This document shows positions 9,517 through 22,285 of a stretch of 64,000 nucleotides of DNA, piece after piece. A model generated the notes under the pieces. It made no database searches. It had not been told where the DNA came from and saw nothing but the letters and a program-made list of their open reading frames with translations. This DNA is from Spiroplasma poulsonii. Its GTDB lineage: Bacteria; Bacillota_I; Bacilli_A; Mycoplasmatales; Mycoplasmataceae. Both the position numbers and the translations under genes were made by a program. Within the stretch, counting starts at the first letter, position 1. Each line of letters opens with the position of its first letter. The stretch covers positions 68,438-132,437 of the forward strand of contig NZ_CM020866.1 of NCBI RefSeq assembly GCF_009866525.1, written 5' to 3'.

Positions 9517-9804
9517 ATGTTTTATTTAAATGCGCAAGCAAGTAATATTCCAGTATCAGTCTTAATTGTTTTGGTTGTATTGTTTACATTGTTATCAATT
9601 GCAAGTGGTGGTTGATGGTGATGACAGTCACGGAAAGCTCGTCAAAATTCACATAATGATGACTTTACAACCAAACAAAAATTAACAATTCGGGCTGCTT
9701 TTCGAAAAAATAAATATTTAATTCTTTTTTTATGTTGTGTTTTTTGTTTAATTAGTTTAATCTTAGTTTTAGTTAATCAACTAGCTGATTTTCCCTTGTT
9801 TTAA
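9517..9804 (+). CDS. small membrane protein between ptsI and crr, 95 aa
   Basis: ATG 9517 follows AGGTGA. The protein has two membrane segments: about residues 12-33, ending in a run of aromatic GGWWWWQSRK (three of the four Trp are UGA), and about residues 65-88 (LILFLCCVFCLISLILVLV). A basic loop joins them. Not recognised outside Spiroplasma. Its constant place between PTS genes may be chance. Confidence is supported by the SD and clean TM pattern. Confidence 0.65.
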
Positions 9805-9834
9805 AAATAGCAAGTAAATTTAATTAATTTATAG

Positions 9835-9840
9835 TATACT
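9835..9840 (+). promoter_or_regulatory. -10 box of crr promoter
   Basis: TATACT lies 46 bases before crr, after the hairpin-free A+T-rich spacer. An imperfect TTTAAT lies upstream as a weak -35. This implies crr can be transcribed independently of the broken ptsI. Confidence 0.45.
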
Positions 9841-9886
9841 AATTATATATAACAGCAGTGTCTGATTAAAAGAATAAGGAGAAGAA

Positions 9887-10372
9887 ATGATGGGATTGTT
9901 TAGTAAAAAATCAAAAGAACTTGAAATTATTGCCCCAGTGGATAGTGAGATTATTGCCTTAGATAAAGTTGAGGATGAAGTATTTTCACAAAAAATGTTA
10001 GGTGATGGTTTAGCAATTAAACCAAGTGCAGGAAACTTTGTTGCCCCAGTGGCGGGAAAATTAATTACTGTTTTTCCAACAGGGCATGCTTATGGAATTA
10101 AAAGTAATATTGGTGTTGAAATGTTATTACACATCGGAATGGATACTGTTTCATTAGATGGTAAAGGATTTGATATTAAAGTGAAACAAGATGATAATGT
10201 AAAACAAGGCGACTTGTTATGTGAAGTTGATTTAGCTGTTTTAAAAGCAGAGAAAGTACCAAGTTTATATACACCAATTGTGTTTACACCAGAAACAATG
10301 AGTAGTAGAACAATTACCATTGTTAAAGAAGGAAAAGTAAAACAAGGGGAAGTTATTGCTATTATCAAATAG
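9887..10372 (+). CDS. crr: PTS glucose-type IIA component
   Basis: The 161-residue protein aligns over its length with EIIA-Glc. It contains IIAPVDSEIIALDKVEDEVFS at the start (in part), GDGLAIKP, the phosphorylated-His region GVEMLLHIGMDTV (His near residue 88), and the C-terminal GEVIAIIK. It accepts phosphate from HPr and donates it to membrane IIB/IIC sugar permeases in the cytoplasm. AAGGAGAAG at 9876-9884 fits either ATG 9887 or ATG 9890, both in frame. The gene is intact, in contrast to the ruined ptsI upstream. A terminator follows. Confidence 0.93.
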   Translation: MMGLFSKKSKELEIIAPVDSEIIALDKVEDEVFSQKMLGDGLAIKPSAGNFVAPVAGKLITVFPTGHAYGIKSNIGVEMLLHIGMDTVSLDGKGFDIKVKQDDNVKQGDLLCEVDLAVLKAEKVPSLYTPIVFTPETMSSRTITIVKEGKVKQGEVIAIIK

Positions 10373-10389
10373 GAAATAAGCTAAATAAT

Positions 10390-10419
10390 AAGTGATTTTA
10401 TAATTAAAAATCACTTTTA
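10390..10419 (+). terminator. intrinsic terminator after crr
   Basis: AAGTGATTTT and AAAATCACTT pair around an A+T loop, followed by TTATTTTT. Confidence 0.8.
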
Positions 10420-10485
10420 TTTTTGGAAGATCCCTAATATTTTGCCGCGTTTTTGCTATAATTGTTAAGAAGAGGAGAAGATGAA

Positions 10486-12108
10486 ATGACAAAAATAGTT
10501 TTAATTGCGATTGCCTTTTTTCTATATTATTATTGAGTTTTTTCTTCCACAGGAGCAATTTTAGCAGAAGTTTTAAAGATTCGAACTAAGAACATTTATT
10601 TTGGGATGATTATGGGTTTTTTCTTTTATTTTGCTGTAATTTCTTTTTTATTGATTCCGTTAGAATTAATTACTGATTTACGCTATATCATTTTAGTTTA
10701 TTCGTTATTATACATTAATATTTTATATTCATTATTTTTATTATTATTTATTCGTTATTGGTTTAACATTAATTTATGAGATTGAAATCATGCCATTTTC
10801 TTTGTGGCATTTGGAGTCTTTATGGTTTTATATTATTTAAAAAATTATTTTATTTCACCGTCGGAATTAAACATTACTAATACGTATATTTTAAGTTTTT
10901 ATCAGTATGATTCTGTTGATAATAATATTATTTTTAAATTAAATCCGGATGTTATTGTTGGAAATGCTCGTGCTTTAGCTTCACTTTCGTGATTTACTAA
11001 TGTTTCAGTGTGATTTGTAATGACAGGAATTGATCCAAGTGAAATTATTTGAAATTTATTAAATATTTTAGATGCAATGTTATTTGCTTCGATTTTTGTA
11101 ACATTATTAAGTAACTTTGCTAATAAAAAAAGTAATCGTTTCTTAATTGGATTATTATCTTTGCTAGTTTTATCAGCATCAAAATTATTAATTTATTATT
11201 TTGGTTATGATTCATGACATCCGCAAAATATGTTAACAAGTCTGTTCTTTGTAACATTTATCTTAATGACAATTTATACTAATGAAGAATATCGTAGTCG
11301 TAATATGCCATGAATTATTGGAATTATTTTTTCAAGTTATATTACTTTTGAATGAGATGCGTCCTATATTATGTTATTTATTATTTATGTTTCAACATGG
11401 ATTACGATGCTAAAATATCAAACTAATTTCTTAAAAGATATGGTTAAGTTCATTTTATTTCCAACATTATGTTTTATTTTTTATAATGCTCAAATCAAAA
11501 ACTTCTTATTAATTTTTATTTTCTTAGGGTTATTTTTATTAATGTTAATTTTATCAATCTTATTATATCGAAATTATTCTCGTGTCCATGATATTGAGTT
11601 GATGATGTATGTTGGTCGCAAGAAATTATTGTTTGTGGTGCCGTTTATTTTCACTTTAATTTCAGTTGTTGTTTTAGCAACGGGGGAAAATAATTTGAAC
11701 TTTTGAACGTTAGAAAATATTGCTTCGGCATTATATGTTCAGTTAGAACTTATGCGCTTTCAACCATGAACGAATATTGTTTTCTTAATCATTTCCTTTG
11801 TTTTCTTGGGGTTAGCGCTAATTTGATTATTGTTTTTTGAACAAATCCCAAATTTTGCGGCAAAAACACCAATTAATATGTTATCTCTTTTAACAGTAAC
11901 GTTTTTCAATCCATTAGTGGGACGTTTTCTAATTTTAATTTTTAATGAACAAGCGTTATTAAACAATGCTACGGTCTTCATTGTTGCATTATTAGTTGCC
12001 TTAAATATTAGTGTTTATGCCCTACGTATTAAGCCCTTTAAAAAGTGACATTTGAAAAAGCCAACTATGCCACCCCACAATAAGCAGAAATTAAGAGCAA
12101 TGAAATAA
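10486..12108 (+). CDS. large polytopic membrane protein, 540 aa
   Basis: The frame is open from ATG 10486 to TAA 12106-12108 with about 14 UGA Trp codons. The other ATG at 10481 is closed after five codons by TAG. GAGGAG precedes it. The sequence is almost entirely hydrophobic, with roughly 12 membrane segments. Short loops such as NEEYRSRN and LYRNYSRVHDIELMMYVGRK lie between them, and a basic C-terminus follows. It lies ten bases upstream of ligA with the SD of ligA in between, so it is probably co-transcribed with ligA-gatCAB. No transporter or polymerase motif is recognised. It is likely a Spiroplasma-type conserved membrane protein. Confidence 0.75.
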
Positions 12109-12118
12109 GGAGGAAATT

Positions 12119-14122
<2,004 letters not shown>

Positions 14123-14123
14123 T

Positions 14124-14417
14124 ATGGCAAGAATTACAAAAGAGGACTTACATTTATTAGCAAATAATATTATGTTGGATTTAAAAGATGAAGAGTTAAC
14201 AAATTTGAGTAAAGAGTTTGATGTTATTTTACAACAAATGGATTTAGTGCAAAAAATTAATACAACGAATGTTCATTCAATGCATTTTCCGTTTGAATTA
14301 ACGGTTGATTATTTACGTGAAGACGATGCAGCCGTTGTTTCTTCTCAGGCAGAAATTTTAGCAGCAGCTCCAAAAACAATGGATGATTATATCGTAATTA
14401 ATAAGGTGGTTAAATAG
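14124..14417 (+). CDS. gatC: Asp/Glu-tRNA amidotransferase subunit C
   Basis: The 97-residue protein starts MARITKEDLHLLANNIMLDL and has the GatC features LSKEFDVILQQMD, HSMHFPFEL and LREDDAA. GatC stabilises the GatA-GatB complex that converts Glu-tRNAGln (and Asp-tRNAAsn) to the amide. ATG 14124 lies one base after the ligA stop, with GGAGG inside the end of ligA. It is followed by gatA one base after its own stop, so the genes are coupled. Confidence 0.93.
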   Translation: MARITKEDLHLLANNIMLDLKDEELTNLSKEFDVILQQMDLVQKINTTNVHSMHFPFELTVDYLREDDAAVVSSQAEILAAAPKTMDDYIVINKVVK

Positions 14418-14418
14418 T

Positions 14419-15894
14419 ATGACATATTATTCAATTAAAGAATTACATCAACTTTTGATAACTAAAAAAATTACGCCATCACAAATTGTTAAGGAAGCTT
14501 TTGCTAATTTAGCGAAGCATCAAGTTTTAAATGCAACCGTAACTGAATTAACAACAGCAGCAACAGCTTTAGCGTTAGAACTAGATCAAGTCCCCGTATC
14601 AACAAATAATTATTTATTTGCTTTACCATATTTTGCAAAAGATAATTTTGCAACAAAAGGGGTTAAAACAACAGCAAGTTCAAAAATTTTAGAAAATTTT
14701 GTACCCACTTATGAATCAACAGTAACTAATATTTTAAAACAAAATAATAGTATTTTGTTAGGGAAAAGTGCTTTAGATGAACTTGGAATGGGGGGGCATG
14801 GATTATATGCTTTAACTGGTGATGTTTTAAATCCATGAGATTTAACCCGCATTACAGGGGGGTCATCATCAGGTTCAGCAGCATTAGTTGCTGCTGGCGT
14901 GGTACCTTTTGCTTTAGGAACAGATACTGGTGATTCGGTTCGTAAACCAGCAGGTTACTGTGGAATTATTGGTTTTAAACCAACTTATGGTTTAATTTCG
15001 CGGTATGGTGTTTTTCCTTATGCGCCATCGTTAGATACCGTGGGTTATTTTACTCGTACGGTGGAAGATAGTGCCATTGTTTTTGATTATTTAGCACAAG
15101 AAGATCACCAAGATGCTACTTCATTAAAAAGTAAGGAACAAAATTATTTTAAAAATTTATCATCAGTAGTTAAAAACCAAAAATTTGCTTATTTAAAAAA
15201 TGCTCATTCAGCTTTACCTGCTGAAATCAAAACACATTTTGATAGTTTATATACGCAATTAACAGCGCAAGGAGGAATTAAGGTTACTGCAATTGATTTT
15301 CCCGAAGACTTGCTAAAGGCATTGTTACCAGTTTATATGGTAATTTCTTTTGCTGAAGCAGTAAGCAGTCATTCCATGCTGGATGGAATCAACTTTGGAA
15401 CACGAGTTGATGGAGATAGTTACGAAGCAGTAATGATGAATTCACGAACAGCAGGATTTGGTCATGTTGTGAAGCGTCGTTATGTCATTGGTTCGTATGC
15501 TTTATCAAAAGAAAACCAAACGCTGTTATTCTTAAAAGCAAAACGAGTTCGCCAGTTAATTGTTGATGCTTTAACGACGGTTTTTAAGGACTATGATATT
15601 TTATTATTACCAACAGCATCAACTGTTGCTCCAAAAATTAGTGATATTAAAGATCAAATTTTAACCGAAGCAGAATTAGAAAATTATGTTGATGATTTAT
15701 TGGTTTTAGGTAATTTGATGGGAAATCCTTCTTTAACATTACCGCTTGCTTTTGTTGATAATATGCCAATTGGGATTAATGTTAATGCAGCTCCTTTTGC
15801 AGACCAAAAGGTCTTTAATGCTAGTTTACTAATTGAAGAAATAATTGGCATTAAGAATAGAGTTGCTCCAGAGGGAGGAAAAAACAATGGTTAA
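14419..15894 (+). CDS. gatA: Asp/Glu-tRNA amidotransferase subunit A
   Basis: The 491-residue protein is an amidase-signature enzyme. The catalytic Lys is in PYFAKDNF (about residue 74), the cis-Ser in ITGGSSSGSAA (about 149-159), and the nucleophilic Ser in GTDTGDSVRKPAGYCG (about 170-185). GatA hydrolyses glutamine and channels ammonia to GatB. The middle Gly of the usual GGS before the nucleophile reads Asp (GDS), a small departure. UGA is Trp at 14839. The gene overlaps gatB by 8 nt, which argues for tight coupling. Confidence 0.95.
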
Positions 15895-17329
15895 TTTTGA
15901 AGTAATAATTGGAATTGAAAATCATGTGGAATTAAAAACAAAAACAAAAATGTTTTCACTAGGACTTGTTACTTATGGTGCTAAACCCAATAGTATGGTT
16001 AACGTAATGGATGCTGGTTATCCTGGGGTAATGCCAGTGGTTAATAAAAAAGGAGTTGAATTAGCATTGCTTGCTTGTCAAGCACTTAATCTAACGATTG
16101 ATCCAATTATTCAATTTGATCGAAAAAACTATTATTATCCTGATTTAGCAAAAGGATTTCAAATTACTCAACAATATTATCCAATTGGACGCAATGGGCA
16201 TTTAACAATTATTGATGAAAATGGTAAACCATTGGAAATTGCGATTGAACGTTTACATATTGAAGAAGATACGGCAAAGCAATTACATGAGGATTTTGGG
16301 ACCTTATTAGACTATAATCGTGCTGGAATTGGTTTAATTGAGATTGTTACCCACCCAATGTTACGATCAGCATTTCAAGTTCGAAAGTATTTAGAAGCGC
16401 TACGAGAAATTTTAGTTTATACCCAAGTTAGTGATGCCAAAATGAACGAAGGTTCGCTTCGTTGTGATGTTAATATTTCATTACGCCCGGTTGGTATTTC
16501 AACCTTTGGAAATAAAGTGGAGTTAAAAAATTTAAATTCAATTTCTAATGTTGAAAAAGCAATTGAATATGAAATTAAACGACAAACTGAAATTTTATTA
16601 ATGGGTCAAACAGTTGAACAAGAAACCCGCCGTTTTGATGAAAAAACTAAAACAACTGTTTTAATGCGGAAAAAAACAGACGCGACTGATTATAAGTATT
16701 TTTCAGAGCCAAATATTTTTCCAATTCAATTATCACCAACTTGAATTAAAACGGTCTTAGATAAGATGCCAGAACTACCAGCAGCAATTCGTCAGCGTTA
16801 TTTAACGAAATTAAATTTAAAAGCGGTTGATGTTGATATTATCTTACAAGATTATGATTTAATGACTTTTTTTGAAGCAGCAATTAAGTTATCATCACAA
16901 TATGAAACAATTGTTCATTATTTGATTGGTGATGTTACCGCTTATTTAAATCAAAAAAATGTAACATTAGGTGAAACAGCATTAACACCGCAAAATTTAG
17001 TAGCAATGATTGAATTAATTACTAAGAACGTAATTTCTACTAAACAAGCAAAAATAGTTTTACAACGAATTTTAACAGAGGATTATCCCCCAGCAAAAAT
17101 TGTTGTTGATTTAGGATTAAAACAAGTTAGTGATCCAGCTGAAATCAAAGCAATTATTGAACCAGTTTTTGACAGTAATTTAGCCATGTTAGAACAGTAT
17201 GACCAACGGCCAGAACGTGTTGTTAAGTTCTTTATGGGAGAATTAATGAAGTTAACAAAAGGGCAAGTTGCCCCAGGAATTGGGCAACAAGTAGTTCTCG
17301 CCTTAATTACAGCAAAACAAACAAAATAA
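15887..17329 (+). CDS. gatB: Asp/Glu-tRNA amidotransferase subunit B
   Basis: The 480-residue protein begins MVNFEVIIGIENHVELKT (typically IGLEVHVQL). It has YPGVMPVVN, FDRKNYYYPDLAKGFQITQ, GIGLIEIVTHP, and the GatB/YqeY C-terminal helical domain from about residue 330. It phosphorylates the misacylated Glu and transfers ammonia. The start ATG 15887 lies inside the end of gatA, with GAGGGAGG 9-12 bases upstream. It ends at a bidirectional terminator shared with ktrA. Confidence 0.96.
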
Positions 17330-17356
17330 AAAAAGATGGTTATTTACCATCTTTTT
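17330..17356. terminator. bidirectional terminator between gatB and ktrA
   Basis: AAAAAGATGGT, loop TATTT, ACCATCTTTTT: an 11-bp perfect stem with A-tract and T-tract, lying over the last codons of ktrA and just after gatB. Confidence 0.85.
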
Positions 17357-18041
17357 CATATTCATTATCAATTTTTTGCAGTTTAATGGTTAAATCATTA
17401 ATTGCACTAATTTTAGCAATAAATAATAATTCATCGTCTAACTTGATTGAATCAACATCCCCTGGTAAAATAACTCGTCCTTTGCGTTTAACATAAACAA
17501 TATTGTAATCTTTATTATTAATAAAACGTAAGTCAGATAGTGATTGCCCTTCAATACTTGGGTCAGTTACTTGTATTGTTAATGATGCATAGTTTTCATC
17601 AACTGTTTGGATCTCAATTTCAATATCAAACATTGCTTTAGTTGCAGTAATGCTTCCAGCCATAGTATCAGGTTGGACAATATTAGTAATTCCTAGTGCT
17701 TTTAAAATTCGTGTATGACGAATATCTTTTGATTTTGCAATGATATTTGTAATACCAATATCTTGTAAACCAATGATTGTTAAAACACTAGCTTCAATAT
17801 TACTTGCCATCGTAACTATTATTGTATCGTATTGGTCTAATCCTTGCTCAATTAAATTTGCTTTAACCGTTGAATCTAATGCAACACCATCAATTTGGTC
17901 ATAACTAGCAATCATATTATTAACTTTGGCTTGATCAACATCAAAAACCATAATATGTTGTTTTCTTACAATTAATGTTTCAATAATTGAACGACCAAAG
18001 TTATTTAGTCCAATAATTGCAAAACTTTTTCTTCGTGCCAT
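17340..18041 (-). CDS. ktrA: potassium uptake regulatory subunit (RCK/TrkA-N)
   Basis: The 233-residue protein has an N-terminal Rossmann nucleotide-binding RCK-N domain. GLNNFGRS (residues 11-18) stands for the usual GxGxFG, DVDQAKV is the acidic ribose-binding turn, and ALDSTVKANL follows. A C-terminal RCK-C domain starts about residue 140. KtrA is the cytosolic ring that gates the KtrB channel in response to ATP/ADP or c-di-AMP in Gram-positives. It is divergent from the KtrB-like gene across a 104-bp shared promoter region. An SD (AAGGGAG) is visible upstream of 18041. Confidence 0.88.
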   Translation of the reverse strand: MARRKSFAIIGLNNFGRSIIETLIVRKQHIMVFDVDQAKVNNMIASYDQIDGVALDSTVKANLIEQGLDQYDTIIVTMASNIEASVLTIIGLQDIGITNIIAKSKDIRHTRILKALGITNIVQPDTMAGSITATKAMFDIEIEIQTVDENYASLTIQVTDPSIEGQSLSDLRFINNKDYNIVYVKRKGRVILPGDVDSIKLDDELLFIAKISAINDLTIKLQKIDNEYEKDGK

Positions 18042-18145
18042 TGAATGCTTCTCCCTTATTGCAATTTTAATTATACTATTTTTTTTATTATTAGCAATAA
18101 TTAGTACTTGTAGTATATAATATTAATGAAAGAGGGGCGTAAAGG

Positions 18146-19720
18146 GTGTTTTCTCAGTTATATTTTAAAAGAAAAAACGATAGTAAGCGGCAACGTAATA
18201 ATGGGCCAGGAGCACCATTAACACGTCATCGCCATTGGTTACCTTTCTCAAAGATAGCGGGAAAATTATTTTTAGTTTATATTTTAATTGTTTTTTTAGG
18301 GGGACTGTTGTTATCAATTCCAGGTTTTGTTAATAATGTTAATCGGGTGGTTAGTGATGGATATGGAAAAGTTTTAGGAACCTATAATTTTTCATGAAAT
18401 TATTTAGTAGGATTATTTACTGCTTCAAGTGCTTTTTCTGATACCGGAATTACGATTAGTAATCCGGCGGCTGATTATAGTTTTTTGGGGCAGTTAATAA
18501 TTTTAATCCTAATCCAAACTGGTGGTTTTGGGATTGTAACTTTTAAAATTATGATTTTTGTGTGATTAGGACGCCGCATTTCAATTAAAGACAAAATGTT
18601 GGTGCAAGGAGAACGCGGAAGTAGTAATTTTGGTCACACTGTTGATTTAATTAAAAATAGTTTTATTTTTTTAATTATTTTAGAATGCTTTGGAGCCATT
18701 TTATTATTTTGTAACTTTTATTTTTCATCAGCATCAATTGAAGGAAAAGATATGATTGATAATGTAACCTACCATAATTTTTGACGAAGTTTATGAAGTG
18801 GGATTTTTCACTCAATATCTTCTATTAATAATGCGGGATTTGATATTATTGGAAATTCATCATTAATGCCTTACAATAGCAATTATTTTATGCAATTTGT
18901 CTTTATGTTTCAGTTTGTTATTGGGGGCTTAGGTTTTCCAACTTTTTATGATTTAAAACGTAAGTTTGTAGCTTGGCGACGCAAAGAACATACTAAATTT
19001 ACTTTATTTACAAAAATTAATTTAATTACTTATGTTTGATTATCAATTGCGGGCGTTTTTAGTGTTTGATTAATTGAATTTACTAATCTTAATGCAATAG
19101 CGAGTCCAAATGGACCATATATTGAAAGCATTTTACGAAATTCAACGTCCAATTGAAATGGGTTTATGAACATTTTCTTTAATACAATGTCAACTAGAAA
19201 TGCTGGTTATTCAACAGTTGATATGAGTAAATTCCTGCCGGGGTCACGAATTGTGATGTCAGTTATGATGTTTATTGGGTCAGCGCCATCATCAACGGCG
19301 GGAGGAATTCGAACAACAACTTTGGCCATTATTATTATTACAATTTGATCTATTGTTCGAAATAATAATAGTGTCAATGTTTTTAAACGGAAAATTCCAA
19401 ATGAAACCGTCAAACGAGCATTAGTTGTAACAACAATTTCCGGAGCGCTAATTATGGGAGCTATTATTTGTATTAGTGCTGAAAATCCTAATATTGATGT
19501 TTTAAATGCCTTTTTTACAATTTGTAGTGCGTTTGGGACAACGGGATTAAGTACCTTAAGTTTTCTGGAGTTATATAATTTAGGGGTTTTAAGTATGTTA
19601 GTTTTAATTTTATTAATGTTTATTGGACAATTGGGAGTTTCATCAACATTATTAGTTTCAATTCGTGGAACTGGCGAAAAAGAGTATAGTTATGTTGAAG
19701 AAAATATTTTAATTGGTTAG
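18146..19720 (+). CDS. ktrB: potassium transporter KtrB/TrkH family
   Basis: The 524-residue protein starts at GTG 18146 after AGAGGGG. The nearby ATG 18126 is in another frame. About 8-10 membrane segments are present, with the P-loop selectivity repeats of the Ktr/Trk family: SAFSDTGITI (first), NNAGFDIIGN (second), TRNAGYSTVDMS (third) and SAFGTTGLST (fourth). SAPSSTAGGIRTTT lies before the last repeat. It imports K+ with Na+ coupling and is partnered with the divergent ktrA. UGA is Trp at many positions. Confidence 0.92.
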
Positions 19721-19745
19721 TTTTTTAAAAAATAACTATTTTCAC

Positions 19746-19773
19746 TTGTTTAAAATGATATCTTTTGTATAAT
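19746..19773 (+). promoter_or_regulatory. promoter of tRNA-Ser
   Basis: TTGTTT, 16-bp spacer, TATAAT, ending 17 bases before the mature tRNA. This is one of the best sigma-70-type promoters in the window. Confidence 0.75.
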
Positions 19774-19790
19774 ATATAAGATATCGATTT

Positions 19791-19881
19791 GGAACAGTAC
19801 TCAAGTTGGTGAAGAGGGCACCCTGCTAAGGTGTTAGGTCGGGTAACTGGCGCGAGAGTTCGAGTCTCTCCTGTTCCGCCA
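19791..19881 (+). tRNA. tRNA-Ser (anticodon GCU)
   Basis: The acceptor stem GGAACAG pairs with CTGTTCC, with discriminator G and encoded CCA. The anticodon loop CTGCTAA carries GCU (reads AGC/AGU Ser). The long variable arm (GTCGGGTAACTGGC region) is typical of class II tRNA-Ser. T loop GTTCGAGTC. Length is 91 nt with CCA. Confidence 0.95.
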
Positions 19882-19912
19882 TTAATTATTGATTTTAAAC
19901 TAAAAAGAAACA

Positions 19913-19943
19913 AAAAAGAGTTATAATATCTATAACTCTTTTT
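19913..19943. terminator. intrinsic terminator after tRNA-Ser
   Basis: AAAAAGAGTTATA, loop ATATC, TATAACTCTTTTT, a perfect 13-bp stem. Confidence 0.88.
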
Positions 19944-19995
19944 AAATTATTGGTATAATATGCGTATTAAGATTGTGCAATAAAGGGGAAACATA

Positions 19996-21534
19996 ATGAA
20001 AAATTGATTAAAAATTATTTTATCAATGATTTTTTTATTTGGAATGGCAATTATGGGTTTAATTGTGGTAGTTGTTATTTTTAATTTCAAGTTTTTATAT
20101 ATTTTTTTAGCAATTGTTATTATTGATTTAATTTTTTCATTCTTTTTCTTCTTTTCAAAGCGACGTTATGAAGTTAAATTTTCTTGAATTATTTTTATTA
20201 ATTTTGTTCCTTTTATTGGCTTGTGTTCTTATGTTTTTTTTGGTCGAAAATATCACTATTCAAATAAAAAATCATTATTATATAATCATTTAAATAAATT
20301 AGAATATGATACTTATATTAAAAAAAATAAAAAGTGTTTAACTGAATATACTAGTCCGAACCAAAAATTTGGTAATGTTGTTGAATTATTAATGCATAAT
20401 GCTAATAAAGCAATATATCAAAATAATAAAATTGAAATTTTAACAAATGGAACCCGCGTTTTCAAATCGTTGCTAACGGATTTGCAACAAGCTCAAGAAT
20501 ATATTTTGTTAACTTATTTTATTGTTGCTGATGGTGAACTATTTGAATCATTTTTAGCGGTTTTAAAAGAACGCATTACGGCGGGAGTCCGTGTTTATAT
20601 GATTTATGATCATGTTGGTAGTTATTTTAAAATTAGTAAAAAAAGCATTAAAAAATTAATGAAAGCAGGGGTTCGAATTCATAAGTATTTACCAATTATT
20701 ACACCCTTTATTAGTGGGAATGCAAATTATCGTAATCATCGAAAAGATGTTATTATTGATGGTTTAATTGGCTATACAGGAGGAATTAATTTAGCTGATT
20801 TATATGCTGATCAATCATGAAAATTTGGAATCTTTCATGACACACAAGTCCGCATTGAAGGCGAAGCTGTTCGTGGTTTAGAAGTTATTTTTGCAGATGA
20901 TTGGTATTTTGCCACAAAACGCCATGAAAAAATTACTGAATTAGAACCAAGTGTTTTGGCGATGAAAAAATATAATATTAGTGGAAAATCACATTTACAA
21001 ATTGTTAATCATAGTCCTAGTGTTGATCATTCAATTACCGAAGATTTATATATTGAGTTAATTAATAAAGCACGGAAAAGAATTTGATTATCAACACCGT
21101 ATTTTATTCCCCCGAATGAAGTTATTCAAGCTTTAATTTTAGCAGCTCGTGCTGGAGTAGATGTTCGTTTAACAATTCCTGGTTTAACAGATAAAATCTT
21201 TGTGTTAGACTTAACCAAAAGTTATTGTAAAGATTTAATTGCAAGTGGTGTTAAAATTTATGAAATGAATAATATGTTTAATCATAATAAAATTGCCATT
21301 TTTGATGATGAAGTTGCTGTGATTGGAACATGTAATTTAGATTATCGTAGTTTCTTTTCTGATCACCAAACAACAGCGGTTATTTATGACCCAGCAGTTG
21401 TAACAAGTTTTATACCACGCTGAGAATGAGATTATAAGCATGCTATTTTATGACATGAATGACCAATTAAATATAAGCCATTAAGTTATCGGTTATTACT
21501 AACATGTTTAAAATTAGTTGCACCAATCTTATAA
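19996..21534 (+). CDS. cls: cardiolipin synthase (PLD family)
   Basis: The 512-residue protein has two N-terminal membrane segments (about residues 5-60) and two phospholipase-D HKD motifs: HRKDVIID (about residue 249) and HNKIAIFDD (about 432), followed by GTCNLDYRS. It condenses two phosphatidylglycerols into cardiolipin at the membrane. ATG 19996 has AGGGGA upstream. UGA Trp codons occur at several sites. The length matches the Firmicute Cls family (about 480-510). Confidence 0.93.
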
Positions 21535-21592
21535 GTTGTGGAAAAATCAAGTATAATTTTTTTGTATAATTATTATTTGAGGAGGATTAACG

Positions 21593-22282
21593 ATGTTATT
21601 TAATAAGTTAAAAAAGAAAGACGAGCAAGATACCGCACCAGAAGATAAAAAATCAAAAAAACGAAATTTATTACAAGAAGAATTATCAGAACCAGATAAT
21701 TTAGAAACCAGTCTATTTGAAGATGATGAGAACGAAGGTAAGATTAAAACTGGTTTTAGTTTTAAACGACGTAAAACACATAAAATCATTAAAGAACTAA
21801 ATCGACAACGCATTAAATCGTTATTATTTTATACTGATACTAGTAATGTTTTGCGGCAATTAGAATTTGGTTTACAACCAGTTCAAAATATTCATTTAGC
21901 AAAAGAAAGTGAGTACATTGTTTGGACTTATTTAGAAAAACCTGATCATCTAGAATTTGAATTAGATAACTCTACACGTCATTATTTTTGAAGTTGAGTG
22001 GCAGAACAAAAAGTTGATCCATCTCAAATTGCTGTTATTGCAATTGACATTAAAAAACTCTTTGCTTTAACAAAGAAAGATTGGGAATATGATGATGTTA
22101 CTCGGCGAATAAGAATTTTTGAAGATGTTAACCCGGAAGCTATTCGTTGAATTTTAATGAAAAATAATCAGTATTTAAATCGAATTCAAACTTATGTTGA
22201 AAGCAATCGTTTAAACCTTAAAATTTTCCAAGGTGAAAAAGGGAATATTTCTGATCTTTTAACAGAAAATAGAAAGAAGTAA
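21593..22282 (+). CDS. conserved protein, possible DarT/DUF4433-like ADP-ribosyltransferase fold, 229 aa
   Basis: The protein is 229 residues. The first about 70 are charged and low in complexity (Lys/Glu/Asp rich). From about residue 70, RIKSLLFYTDTSNVLRQLEFGLQ resembles in part the N-terminal pattern of DarT-type ADP-ribosyltransferases (xxLYHxTHxxNLxxILxxGL). A later VAVIAIDI-like strand (QIAVIAIDIKKL) and an acidic segment RIFEDVNPEAI follow. This resemblance is my pattern reading and remains weak. AGGAGG precedes ATG 21593. The gene ends three bases before proS and may be co-transcribed. No antitoxin-like (macrodomain) partner is seen next to it, so a housekeeping role is equally possible. 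Confidence 0.45.
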
Positions 22283-22285
22283 ATC

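Noticed and set aside
9517-9804. Calling the small two-helix protein SecG
   Set aside because: Size and two helices are similar, but the Trp-rich loop and sequence do not match SecG, and the place between PTS genes gives no support.
10090-10558. Two overlapping - strand open frames under crr and the following membrane gene
   Set aside because: Both lie opposite strongly supported genes and have no recognisable features.
19725-19913. Open frame of 62 codons on the - strand over the tRNA-Ser gene
   Set aside because: It covers the tRNA and its promoter; typical spurious ORF read through a tRNA.
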